From CAYXWH01 sp964468755 (lineage in GTDB: Bacteria > Chloroflexota > Dehalococcoidia > Dehalococcoidales > RBG-16-60-22), in the NCBI GenBank assembly GCA_964468755.1, contig CAYXWH010000043.1, forward strand, positions 1-16,735: DNA of 16,735 nt, given 5' to 3'. The position numbers and the translations under genes are program-made. Below the pieces are notes generated by a model that was not told the DNA's origin, did no database searches, and saw nothing but the letters and a program-made list of their open reading frames with translations. This document shows positions 1 to 6,392 of the stretch, piece after piece (position 1 is the stretch's first letter; each line of letters starts with the position of its first letter).

Positions 1-792
1 CGACTATCGCTCACCATGGGACTGATGCGGGTTGTCAACCTCGCCCACGGCGCATTATACATGTTCGGGGCTTACGTAGGCTTGACCGCCGCCCGGTATT
101 CCGGTAATTTCGCGATAGGCATCCTGGCTGGCGGGCTCAGTGCCGGGCTGCTTGGCTTAATCATGGAAACCGGTTTTCTACGCCGCATGTACAAACAGGA
201 AATGAGTCAGGTATTGCTGACCATTGGCTTCGTCTATATCCTGACCAATGTTACCCAGTGGATATGGGGGCCGATTCCCCAGAGCGGGGTTATACCCGAA
301 TTTCTCTCCGGCTCGGTCCCCATAGGCAACATCACCATTCCCATTTTTCGACTCACCATAATCGCCTTCGGTCTTATTGCCGCTGCCGTACTCTGGCTCT
401 TCCAGGAGAAGACCCGGATTGGTGCCATCATCCGGGCCGGCATGGATAACCGGGAGATGACCATGGGACTCGGTATAAATCTGAAGGTGGTTTTCACCGG
501 GGTTTTCGCCCTGGGGGCATTTATCGCCGGCTTTTGCGGTCTCATCGGAGCCCCATCGCTCGGAATAAACCTTGGCGTTGGCTGGGACGCACTGCTCCTG
601 GCAATGATTGTGGTCATTGTCGGCGGCACCGGGTCTATCCAGGGCGCGCTGGTCGGCGGTCTTGTTATCGGGCTTGTTGACGCCTATGGCAAAGCCTTTT
701 TCCCCGAGTTTGCCTACTTTACCATGTATCTGGTGCTCATTATCATCCTGTTGTTCCGGCCTTCCGGGCTGATGGGGAGGGCGATGCAATGA
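1..792 (+). CDS. livH: Branched-chain amino acid (HAAT) ABC transporter permease LivH, 5'-truncated by window edge
   Basis: Inner-membrane permease that pairs with LivM to form the channel of a LivFGHMK-type importer for branched-chain amino acids or related small organic acids. The frame is open from base 1 (it reads RLSLTMGLMRVVNLAHG, the usual LivH segment), so the ATG at 16 is internal and the real start lies left of the window. About 263 residues are visible. The conserved MRVVNLAHGALYMFGAY region is followed by several hydrophobic membrane spans, the cytoplasmic coupling loop around AIIRAGMDNREMTMGLGIN, and the late GGTGSIQGALVGGLVIGL segment typical of LivH. The stop TGA overlaps the ATG of livM (ATGA at 789-792), which indicates translational coupling. 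The periplasmic binding protein (LivK) is not in the window and may lie upstream. Family assignment is secure; the substrate is not, because HAAT permeases also serve aromatic acids, amides and urea. Confidence 0.93.
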   Translation, partial: RLSLTMGLMRVVNLAHGALYMFGAYVGLTAARYSGNFAIGILAGGLSAGLLGLIMETGFLRRMYKQEMSQVLLTIGFVYILTNVTQWIWGPIPQSGVIPEFLSGSVPIGNITIPIFRLTIIAFGLIAAAVLWLFQEKTRIGAIIRAGMDNREMTMGLGINLKVVFTGVFALGAFIAGFCGLIGAPSLGINLGVGWDALLLAMIVVIVGGTGSIQGALVGGLVIGLVDAYGKAFFPEFAYFTMYLVLIIILLFRPSGLMGRAMQ

Positions 793-1799
793 ACAAGGCA
801 AACATAGCCGGCTATGCCGGAACATCGTGGCGAGACTGGCTGTTCGCCTATGCTCCATATATTGGAATCGGCATAATCCTGCTCATTATACCCGCCTTTA
901 TCTCTACCTACTTTCAGAGCTTGCTGACCAAAGTCCTCATTTTCGCCATCTTCGCCATGAGCCTTGACCTTATTCTGGGATATACCGGACTCCTTTCTCT
1001 GGGACACGCTGCCTATCTGGGAGTAGCCGGTTATACCGCCGGTCTCCTTATAGCCCGCCTTGGTTTAACCAGCTTCTGGATAGTAGCTCCGGCAGCTATC
1101 GTGATGGCCGGGATTGCCGCCGCCATCATCGGCTATATATCACTGCGGGTGTCCGGGGTATACTTCCTCCTGGTAACCCTTGCCTTCGGGCAGCTGCTCT
1201 CGGTGGTTGCCGTGAAATGGCGTGCAGTAACCGGCGGCACTGATGGTCTGGTAGGTATTATCTATCCTGATTTTGGCATTCCCGGACTCACTCTCACCGA
1301 TACCAATTACTACTATCTGGTATTCATCGCCTTCGCGGTCTGCTTTTTCCTTCTCTATCGACTCATCAACTCTCCCTTTGGCAAAGCCCTGGTCGGCATT
1401 CGTGAAAACGAATCACGTATGAGATGTCTGGGATACAATACATGGGCACATAAATATATTGCCTTTATCGTTTCCGGACTATTTGCCGGTGTGGCTGGCG
1501 TGTTGTTCGCCCCATTCTACGGTATTATGGTGCCGGGACACCTGGGGCTAATGACATCATCTTCGGTAATGCTGATGGTGGTTATCGGCGGTGCGGGAAC
1601 GCTGTTCGGACCGGTAATCGGGGCAATAGTGGTGCTGCTTCTCGAGCACTTTGCCAGTATCTATACGCCGGAACGCTGGCCGCTTATTCTGGGGGTGGTT
1701 TTTGTGATATGTGTGTTGTTTATACGCGGCGGTTTTGGTTTTCACCTCTCTAAATTCTGGAGTAGATTGAGGATCAGGTATGGAAATGCTGAAAGTTGA
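789..1799 (+). CDS. livM: Branched-chain amino acid (HAAT) ABC transporter permease LivM
   Basis: Second permease subunit of the importer, 336 residues, usual length for LivM. After a short polar N-terminus there are multiple hydrophobic segments. Family landmarks are LGYTGLLSLGHAAYLGVAGY (about residues 58-77), the VSGVYFLLVTLAFGQ segment, and the cytoplasmic ABC-contact loop GIRENESRMRCLGYNTWAHK followed by the hydrophobic FIVSGLFAGVAGVLFAPF stretch. The ATG overlaps the livH stop by 4 bases, and the gene's last 20 bases overlap the start of livG, so the four liv genes almost certainly form one operon. Nothing is unusual in the sequence. The transported compound cannot be deduced from this subunit. 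Confidence 0.94.
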   Translation: MNKANIAGYAGTSWRDWLFAYAPYIGIGIILLIIPAFISTYFQSLLTKVLIFAIFAMSLDLILGYTGLLSLGHAAYLGVAGYTAGLLIARLGLTSFWIVAPAAIVMAGIAAAIIGYISLRVSGVYFLLVTLAFGQLLSVVAVKWRAVTGGTDGLVGIIYPDFGIPGLTLTDTNYYYLVFIAFAVCFFLLYRLINSPFGKALVGIRENESRMRCLGYNTWAHKYIAFIVSGLFAGVAGVLFAPFYGIMVPGHLGLMTSSSVMLMVVIGGAGTLFGPVIGAIVVLLLEHFASIYTPERWPLILGVVFVICVLFIRGGFGFHLSKFWSRLRIRYGNAES

Positions 1800-2535
1800 C
1801 GGCTTATCCAAAAGGTTCGGCGGGCTTCAGGCATTGAGTGATGTCTCTTTCAACGCGAATCCCGGAGAGAAATTAGCCATTATCGGGCCTAACGGCGCCG
1901 GTAAAACTACACTGTTCCATTTGCTAGGCGGGCAATTACCGGCCACCACCGGCCGCATATTCCTTCAAGGGCAGGATATTACCCGTATGCCACCACGCTA
2001 CCGGCTTCACCTCGGCCTGGCTCGCTCTTTCCAGCTTAATAACCTGTTTTTTAATCTGGCATTAATCGATAACATGCTGCTGGCCCTTAAAGGGGCTGAG
2101 CGCCGGCATTTCGAAATGTTCCAGCCACTTAACGCCCGTAACGACCTCGTCGCCACGGCCCAGCGCCTGCTGGAGTCAATTGGCTTGTGGGAAATGAGAT
2201 TTGCGCCGGTGGCAACACTGTCGTACGGGGACCAGCGAATGGTGGAGGTCATTTTCGCGCTATCTTCCAGTCCCAAACTCATACTACTTGATGAACCCAC
2301 CGCCGGACTGTCGACCGCTGAGGCCAACGCTTTCGCTGACACCTTTCGCCAGCTGCTTAAAGACCGGGAAGATACATCGGTCATTTTCTGCGCCCATGAC
2401 ATGGACCTCGTATTCAACCTGGCTGACCGTATCATGGTTCTCTACTTCGGACAGCTGGTAGCTCAGGGGACACCTCAAGAAATACAGACCAATCCAAAGG
2501 TCAGAGAAATCTATCTGGGTAGCGAGGGTTCTTAA
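1780..2535 (+). CDS. livG: ABC transporter ATP-binding protein LivG
   Basis: One of the two cytoplasmic ATPases that drive the LivHM permease. 251 residues, normal for LivG. Walker A GPNGAGKTT lies at residues 36-44, the Q-loop Gln at about 85 (ARSFQLNNLF), the signature LSYGDQR at 147-153 (the LivG-type variant of LSGGQ), Walker B LILLDEP at 167-173, and the switch His at about 206 (CAHDMDL). The ATG at 1780 lies inside the end of livM, 20 bases before its stop; the second methionine (residue 3) would be an alternative start with little change. The gene is followed after 4 bases by livF. Regulation is presumably shared with the operon. Assignment to LivG rather than LivF rests on the longer insert between the Q-loop and signature and on gene order. 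Confidence 0.94.
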   Translation: MEMLKVDGLSKRFGGLQALSDVSFNANPGEKLAIIGPNGAGKTTLFHLLGGQLPATTGRIFLQGQDITRMPPRYRLHLGLARSFQLNNLFFNLALIDNMLLALKGAERRHFEMFQPLNARNDLVATAQRLLESIGLWEMRFAPVATLSYGDQRMVEVIFALSSSPKLILLDEPTAGLSTAEANAFADTFRQLLKDREDTSVIFCAHDMDLVFNLADRIMVLYFGQLVAQGTPQEIQTNPKVREIYLGSEGS

Positions 2536-2539
2536 TAAA

Positions 2540-3235
2540 ATGCTGGAACTCATTGACGTTCATACCTACTATGGAGAAAACCATGTACTGCATGGTGTTT
2601 CTCTGGAAGTCGGCGACGGCCGTATAACCGCCCTGCTCGGCCGCAACGGAATGGGGAAGACGACGGTTGCCCGTTCAATTATAGGTTTCACTCCCCCCCG
2701 CCGCGGTACGGTGCGCTTCAAGGGGAAAGTAATCAGCGGTCTTGAGCCTTTCCGTATTGCCCTAATGGGCCTGTCACTGGTCCCCCAGGGACGCGGTATC
2801 TTCCCTTCGCTGACGGTAAGGGAGAACCTTACCATAGCCGCCCGAAACGGGAATAAGGGTAATGCCTGGAACCTGGAGCGGGTATATTCCCTCTTTCCCA
2901 TCCTTAAAGAACGGTCCAAGCTTGGTGCCCACTTTCTCAGCGGTGGGGAACAGCAGATGTTGAGCATCGGCCGGGCGCTGATGACCAATCCTGATTTGCT
3001 TTTAATGGACGAGCCTTCAGAAGGTCTGGCCCCCCTGATCGTCAGGGAGATCAGCCAGGTAATTGCCCAGCTTAAAGGCAGTCTTTCCGTCTTACTGGCG
3101 GAACAGAACCTTCAGATGGCGCTCGGGCTGGCGGATTACGTGTATATAATCAGCAAAGGCGTGGTCGTCTATGAATCGACACCGGAAGAACTACGGAAAA
3201 ACGAGGATGTCAAGCACAAGCACCTCGGCGTCTGA
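2540..3235 (+). CDS. livF: ABC transporter ATP-binding protein LivF
   Basis: Second ATPase of the importer, 231 residues, typical for LivF. Walker A GRNGMGKTT is at residues 34-42, the Q-loop at VPQGRGIF (Gln 83), the signature LSGGEQQ at 133-139, and Walker B LLLMDEP at 153-159 followed by SEGLAP. The switch position reads AEQN (Glu188-Gln189) rather than His, which is normal for LivF. A GAGGG at 2524-2528 serves as ribosome binding site inside the end of livG; the genes are 4 bases apart. It is the last gene of the liv operon; the next gene starts 310 bases downstream and belongs to another functional group. Confidence 0.94.
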   Translation: MLELIDVHTYYGENHVLHGVSLEVGDGRITALLGRNGMGKTTVARSIIGFTPPRRGTVRFKGKVISGLEPFRIALMGLSLVPQGRGIFPSLTVRENLTIAARNGNKGNAWNLERVYSLFPILKERSKLGAHFLSGGEQQMLSIGRALMTNPDLLLMDEPSEGLAPLIVREISQVIAQLKGSLSVLLAEQNLQMALGLADYVYIISKGVVVYESTPEELRKNEDVKHKHLGV

Positions 3236-3545
3236 TTGGCTGGTTATCAACAGGGCTTGCACACCTTCCCGTTTTTGCCGCCGGTTCCCCCGGGAATAAT
3301 TCCCCGGGCTATCTCCGACAAGCTCAATTCTTACGATACCCCCAAAGTCGCCCCAGCAGAAATACCCATTCTTTCACGTATTCCGCAAAGCAGGTATAGA
3401 GCAAGCCCGGTTTAATATAGTATAATATAATTTGTTACCAACCCTGAAGAACGTACCGGAAGTGCCTGCGGGAACAGCGCGAAAAGACAACCGGGTGGCA
3501 GGATGCAACGGACAGCCGTAATCTTATACAATCACAGAGGCAGTC
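3236..3545. other. Intergenic region between livF and the LUD gene, 310 bases
   Basis: No coding capacity is apparent. It contains one short GC-rich inverted repeat at 3289-3308 (CCCGGGAA, 3-base loop, TTCCCCGGG with one bulged C) that could help end the liv transcript, although no T-run follows. It also contains an AT-rich patch at 3411-3434 with two overlapping TATAAT hexamers (3421-3426 and 3426-3431) that may be the -10 region for the LUD gene; no good -35 hexamer is found 15-19 bases upstream. The rest holds nothing I recognise. Confidence 0.5.
3289..3308. terminator. Weak hairpin after livF, possible transcript end
   Basis: An 8-base stem CCCGGGAA/TTCC(C)CGGG with a 3-base TAA loop and one bulged C lies about 55 bases past the livF stop. 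There is no T-tract on either side, so it is not a canonical intrinsic terminator. It could act as a processing or pausing structure. Confidence 0.25.
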
Positions 3546-4256
3546 ATGTATGGTGAAAAGGATATAAACCTGGAACGTAAATGGCTTGGTGAACAACGGG
3601 CGATAATTGCGGTCAACAACCTGCAAAAGAAAAACATAAATGCTCAGTACTGCGCCAATCGCCGGGAGGCGCTCACTACCCTGCTGGATATGATTCCCCA
3701 GGGAGCTTCCGTTGCCCGCGGTGATTCCATAACCGTCGAGCAAATAGGCATTATCCCGGAACTTCTCAATCGCCAGCGGAACGCGGTGATTGACCCATTC
3801 CGGTGGGATGCGGAGGGTCATTACATCGATACCGCGGAGGACCGGCGGCAAATGTGCCGGGAAGCTTTCTTCGCGGATATTTTTCTCGCCGGTACCAACG
3901 CCGTCACTATGGATGGCAAACTGGTGAACGTGGATGGACTGGGAAACCGGGTAGCGGCCATGATATTCGGACCGGAAAAGGTGCTGCTGGTTGCCGGGGT
4001 GAACAAGATTGTCCGTGATGTCGATGAAGCCAGGGAGCGTATCCGCCAGTTCGCCGGCCCGCTCAATGCCCGGCGTCACTATGAACAGCACCACTGCGAC
4101 GAACTAGCCGACCTGCCCTGCGTGCGGATCGGTCGGTGTGTGAATTGCAGTCACGACTGGAAGATATGCTGCTACTGGGTAACTATCGATGGTGCGGCAT
4201 TGAGTGAAAAGGGACGGATAAACGTGGTACTGGTGGGAGAGGAGCTGGGAATATAG
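3546..4256 (+). CDS. LUD-domain (LutC/YkgG, DUF162-type) protein with C-terminal cysteine cluster
   Basis: 236 residues of the LUD family, whose best known members (LutB/LutC) take part in lactate oxidation through iron-sulfur proteins. The LUD core is seen at about residues 12-170: the GDSITVEQIGI segment, then GTNAVTMDGKLVNVDGLGNR (117-135) and FGPEKVLLVAGVNKIV (141-156), which together mark the stand-alone subfamily common in anaerobes. The tail has Cys192, Cys198, Cys201, Cys208 and Cys209, arranged C-X5-C-X2-C-X6-CC, which looks like a metal or Fe-S site. AGAGG at 3536-3540 precedes the ATG with 5 bases spacing. No LutA or LutB gene is next to it; instead crotonases follow. The exact reaction is unknown; a redox role is inference from the family and the cysteines. 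Confidence 0.85.
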   Translation: MYGEKDINLERKWLGEQRAIIAVNNLQKKNINAQYCANRREALTTLLDMIPQGASVARGDSITVEQIGIIPELLNRQRNAVIDPFRWDAEGHYIDTAEDRRQMCREAFFADIFLAGTNAVTMDGKLVNVDGLGNRVAAMIFGPEKVLLVAGVNKIVRDVDEARERIRQFAGPLNARRHYEQHHCDELADLPCVRIGRCVNCSHDWKICCYWVTIDGAALSEKGRINVVLVGEELGI

Positions 4257-4261
4257 TATAG

Positions 4262-4282
4262 TGGCACGGCAGCACCGTGGCA
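4262..4282. repeat. Intercistronic hairpin between LUD gene and crotonase 1
   Basis: TGGCACGG, loop CAGCA, CCGTGGCA: seven pairs with one G-G mismatch. It fills the short gap between the LUD stop and the crotonase start. It may influence stability or coupling of the two cistrons; no T-run follows, so it is not called a terminator. Confidence 0.35.
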
Positions 4283-4292
4283 AATGGCTACT

Positions 4293-4299
4293 GGAGAAG
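4293..4299 (+). promoter_or_regulatory. Ribosome binding site deciding the crotonase 1 start
   Basis: GGAGAAG lies 5 bases before the ATG at 4305 and inside the reading frame that would begin at the upstream in-frame ATG (4284). The upstream ATG has no comparable site, so 4305 is the preferred start. Confidence 0.65.
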
Positions 4300-4304
4300 A
4301 CCTG

Positions 4305-5078
4305 ATGGTATATAAAAGCCTGGTTTTTCAAAAAACGGATGCGGTGGGTATCATCACGCTCAACCGCCCGGACGCTCACAACGCGGTAGACGTCACCCTG
4401 GCTGATGAACTGGCCGAGGTGTGCGATGCTATCGCTATTGATGACGATATAAAAGTGGTCATTGTCACCGGCAGCGGGCAACAGGCGTTCTGTGCCGGTA
4501 CTGACCCGGCGATAGTACCGGAAATCACCGGCAGAAAACTTGAGGGGAGACTGCCCTCGGTTGCCACCCCGGTGGCGGCATTACATATCCCGGTTATCGC
4601 CACCATCAACGGTGATGCGCTGGGACAGGGACTTGAGCTGGCTCTTGCCTGCGATATACGAATCGCTGCCGAAACTGCCCGCTTCGCCATAACCCATATT
4701 GACGCCGGTCTTGTTCCCTGGGATGGGGCAACCCAGCGTCTACCCCGCATCATCGGCCGGGCCAGGGCAATGGAAATGATTATCACCGGAAAGTATATTA
4801 CTGCCGGAGAAGCCTTCCAGATTGGCCTGGTGAGTCGAATAGTGCCGACTCCAGAGCTACTCCCCTCGGCACTACACATGGCTCGGGAGATGGCAGCCAA
4901 AGCCCCCACCGCCCTGGAATATGCCAAGGAGGCAATACTGACCGGCTCTGACCTGACACTGGAACAGGGTCTGCGCCTGGAATCCGACCTCTATTTCCTG
5001 CTACAGACCACCGAAGACCGCACCGAGGGTATCACCGCCTTTCTGAAAAAGAAGCCCCCTAAATTCAAGGGGAAGTAA
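4305..5078 (+). CDS. Enoyl-CoA hydratase/isomerase family (crotonase-fold) protein 1, atypical active site
   Basis: 257 residues from ATG 4305 (264 from the weaker ATG 4284), normal crotonase length with a complete C-terminus ending FKGK. The crotonase fold is clear: GIITLNRPDAHNAV near the N-terminus, the oxyanion-hole loop AFCAGTDPAI (residues 61-70) and the second oxyanion segment GDALGQGLELALACDIRIAA. Compared with rat mitochondrial enoyl-CoA hydratase, the first catalytic Glu (Glu144) is kept as Glu111, but the position of the second (Glu164) is His131, within ITHIDAGLVPWDG, and the usual GAD of the oxyanion loop is GTD. A simple hydratase role is therefore doubtful; isomerase, hydrolase, lyase or alicyclic-diene hydratase relatives of this superfamily are alternatives. 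The next gene, crotonase 2, has the canonical pair of Glu residues and starts 25 bases downstream, so the two are probably co-transcribed. Confidence 0.9.
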   Translation: MVYKSLVFQKTDAVGIITLNRPDAHNAVDVTLADELAEVCDAIAIDDDIKVVIVTGSGQQAFCAGTDPAIVPEITGRKLEGRLPSVATPVAALHIPVIATINGDALGQGLELALACDIRIAAETARFAITHIDAGLVPWDGATQRLPRIIGRARAMEMIITGKYITAGEAFQIGLVSRIVPTPELLPSALHMAREMAAKAPTALEYAKEAILTGSDLTLEQGLRLESDLYFLLQTTEDRTEGITAFLKKKPPKFKGK

Positions 5079-5103
5079 GCCATCGATTCACCCGGCAGGT
5101 GTT

Positions 5104-5829
5104 ATGAACGATTTTGAAACGCTTATCTATGAAAAGAGAGATACCATCGCTTATATTACCCTCAACCGTCCGCGCGTTTTAAACGTGTATAACCGCGCTA
5201 TGCGAGATGAATTCCACCAGGTGTTGAGAGCGATAAGCGACGATGCCGAGGTAATGGCGGTTATCCTTCAGGGTGCTGGCGAAAAGGCATTCTGTGCCGG
5301 CGCTGACCTGAAAGATTTTCTTACCGCTGCCTCACCGACCAAAGCCCGAGAAGCGCTGGGGGAACGGAATATATGGCTGGAATTCTTAAGCCTTCCCCAG
5401 CCACTCATCGCTGCCCTGCACGGCTATGTCCTGGGCTCCGGCATTGAGATAGCGCTGTTCTGCGACATAAGGATTGCTGCTGATGATGCCCAGTTTGGCT
5501 TACCGGAGGCAGGACTGGGGATTATCCCGGGCGCCGGGGGCACTCAAAACCTGCCCCGAGCCACCAGCCGGGGTAGCGCTCTGGACCTTATTCTCACCGG
5601 TCGCTGGATAGGGGCGTGGGAGGCATTTCACCTGGGTCTGGTCAATCATGTGGTGCCGAAACGGGAACTCATCCCCTCCGTCGAGCGTATTGCCCGTAGA
5701 ATCACCGCTATTGACCCGCTGGCAGTCAGGATGGTGAAACAGGCATTATGGCGCGGCTCAGACCTGCCCCTGGCGAAAGGTCTGGAGATGGAAAAGGGAC
5801 TGGCGCAGCACTACCTGACACACAGGTAG
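5104..5829 (+). CDS. Enoyl-CoA hydratase family protein 2, short C-terminus
   Basis: Crotonase-fold enzyme of 241 residues, predicted to add water to an enoyl-CoA in fatty-acid-like or amino-acid degradation. The oxyanion loop is canonical (AFCAGADLKDF, 62-72), and both catalytic acids of the hydratase family are present: Glu115 in GSGIEIALFCDI and Glu135 in FGLPEAGLGIIPGAGGTQ. It is about 16-20 residues shorter than usual: after LAQHYLTHR a TAG stops translation where relatives continue with a helix and an EKR-P-F-G type tail. Bases just past the stop can be read, in shifted frames, as fragments resembling that tail (see findings), so the end may be eroded. A modest CAGGTG precedes the ATG. 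The catalytic core is intact, so function may survive. Confidence 0.88.
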   Translation: MNDFETLIYEKRDTIAYITLNRPRVLNVYNRAMRDEFHQVLRAISDDAEVMAVILQGAGEKAFCAGADLKDFLTAASPTKAREALGERNIWLEFLSLPQPLIAALHGYVLGSGIEIALFCDIRIAADDAQFGLPEAGLGIIPGAGGTQNLPRATSRGSALDLILTGRWIGAWEAFHLGLVNHVVPKRELIPSVERIARRITAIDPLAVRMVKQALWRGSDLPLAKGLEMEKGLAQHYLTHR

Positions 5830-5937
5830 AATATCGGGAAACAGGGCTGCCCGGCGTGTGAAAAACGTTATGTCACCGGCATAGCCCGTAATTTCACCAC
5901 TATAGCCTGGAGACGGCAATTCGCGGGCGGTACACGT

Positions 5938-5965
5938 TTGATTCTACATGGGATAGTGCTATAAT
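5938..5965 (+). promoter_or_regulatory. Sigma70-like promoter for the desulforedoxin pair
   Basis: TTGATT (5938-5943), 16-base spacer, TATAAT (5960-5965). Transcription would begin around 5972, practically at the ribosome binding site GGAGG (5972-5976), giving a very short leader before the ATG at 5985. Confidence 0.6.
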
Positions 5966-5984
5966 ATATATGGAGGTTTAATTG

Positions 5985-6104
5985 ATGGCGAATCAGATTG
6001 GTAAGCGCTATACCTGCAAGAAGTGCGGTTCCGAATTTATCGTCACCAAAGGCGGTGACGGTACCATCACCTGTTGCGGCCAGCCTATGGAGCAAAAGAA
6101 ATAA
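5985..6104 (+). CDS. Desulforedoxin-like mini iron protein 1 (39 aa)
   Basis: A 39-residue protein beginning MANQIGKRYTCKKCGSEF. Cysteines are at 11, 14, 30 and 31, that is C-X2-C-X15-C-C, the exact spacing of Desulfovibrio desulforedoxin and of the N-terminal domain of desulfoferrodoxin, which bind one iron by four cysteines. The GGDG turn before the CC pair and the CCGQPM ending also match that family. Such proteins are homodimeric one-electron carriers or partners in superoxide/oxygen defence. GGAGG at 5972-5976 sits 8 bases before the ATG, and a good promoter lies just upstream. The gene is followed after 29 bases by a paralogue. It is below the length cut-off of many gene finders. The family is recognised with good confidence; the redox partner is unknown. 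Confidence 0.88.
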   Translation: MANQIGKRYTCKKCGSEFIVTKGGDGTITCCGQPMEQKK

Positions 6105-6133
6105 CCCGAGTCAATGAACAAGGAGTTTAGTTG

Positions 6134-6274
6134 ATGAACCAACTAGGCAAAAGATATAAATGTCAGGTCTGTGGTACCGAAGCGCTGTGCACCAAAGCCG
6201 GTGAAGGCGCTATTATCTGCTGCGATAAGGAAATGGAGAAACAGGAACCCAGGCCGGTACCTTCTTCCGACTAG
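6134..6274 (+). CDS. Desulforedoxin-like mini iron protein 2 (46 aa), divergent paralogue
   Basis: A 46-residue paralogue of the preceding gene, starting MNQLGKRYKCQVCGTEA. The Fe(Cys)4 ligands are again C-X2-C-X15-C-C (Cys10, 13, 29, 30). Differences are an extra cysteine at 19, CCDKEME instead of CCGQPME after the last ligand, and a proline-rich tail of about 8 residues. AAGGAG at 6120-6125 lies 8 bases before the ATG. With 29 bases between the genes they are surely one transcript. Because desulforedoxin works as a dimer, the two products could form a heterodimer; that is inference. No enzyme partner such as a superoxide reductase is encoded next to them. Confidence 0.86.
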   Translation: MNQLGKRYKCQVCGTEALCTKAGEGAIICCDKEMEKQEPRPVPSSD

Positions 6275-6297
6275 TCACGCTAAGACCGGTCATTAGC

Positions 6298-6328
6298 TTG
6301 ACCTTTTTCATCTTTATGACCATATTAT
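6298..6328 (+). promoter_or_regulatory. Possible promoter for the CoA-transferase pair
   Basis: TTGACC (6298-6303) and TATTAT (6323-6328) are each one mismatch from consensus, but the spacer is 19 bases, longer than ideal. Transcription would start near 6335, placing the hairpin at 6348-6366 in the leader of the CoA-transferase message. Confidence 0.35.
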
Positions 6329-6347
6329 AGTGAAGTCCTTCCTCAAA

Positions 6348-6366
6348 CGCCGGAATCCTTCCGGCG
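6348..6366. terminator. Perfect 8-bp stem-loop between the desulforedoxins and CoA-transferase 1
   Basis: CGCCGGAA, loop TCC, TTCCGGCG. It lies 73 bases after the desulforedoxin 2 stop and 26 bases before the next ATG. A T-rich stretch (AGTTTTAATCTTT) follows only after an 8-base gap, so this is a mediocre intrinsic terminator, or a structured 5' leader if the promoter at 6298 is used. Confidence 0.4.
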
Positions 6367-6392
6367 AGAACCAGTTTTAATCTTTACATACG

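Noticed and set aside
178..858. Long open frame of 226 codons on the minus strand opposite livH/livM
   Set aside because: Its composition is the mirror of the membrane-protein coding strand, it has no recognisable domain, and the plus-strand liv genes are certain.
3503..3556. 17-codon open frame overlapping the LUD start, considered as a leader peptide
   Set aside because: No ribosome binding site and no supporting structure; most likely chance.
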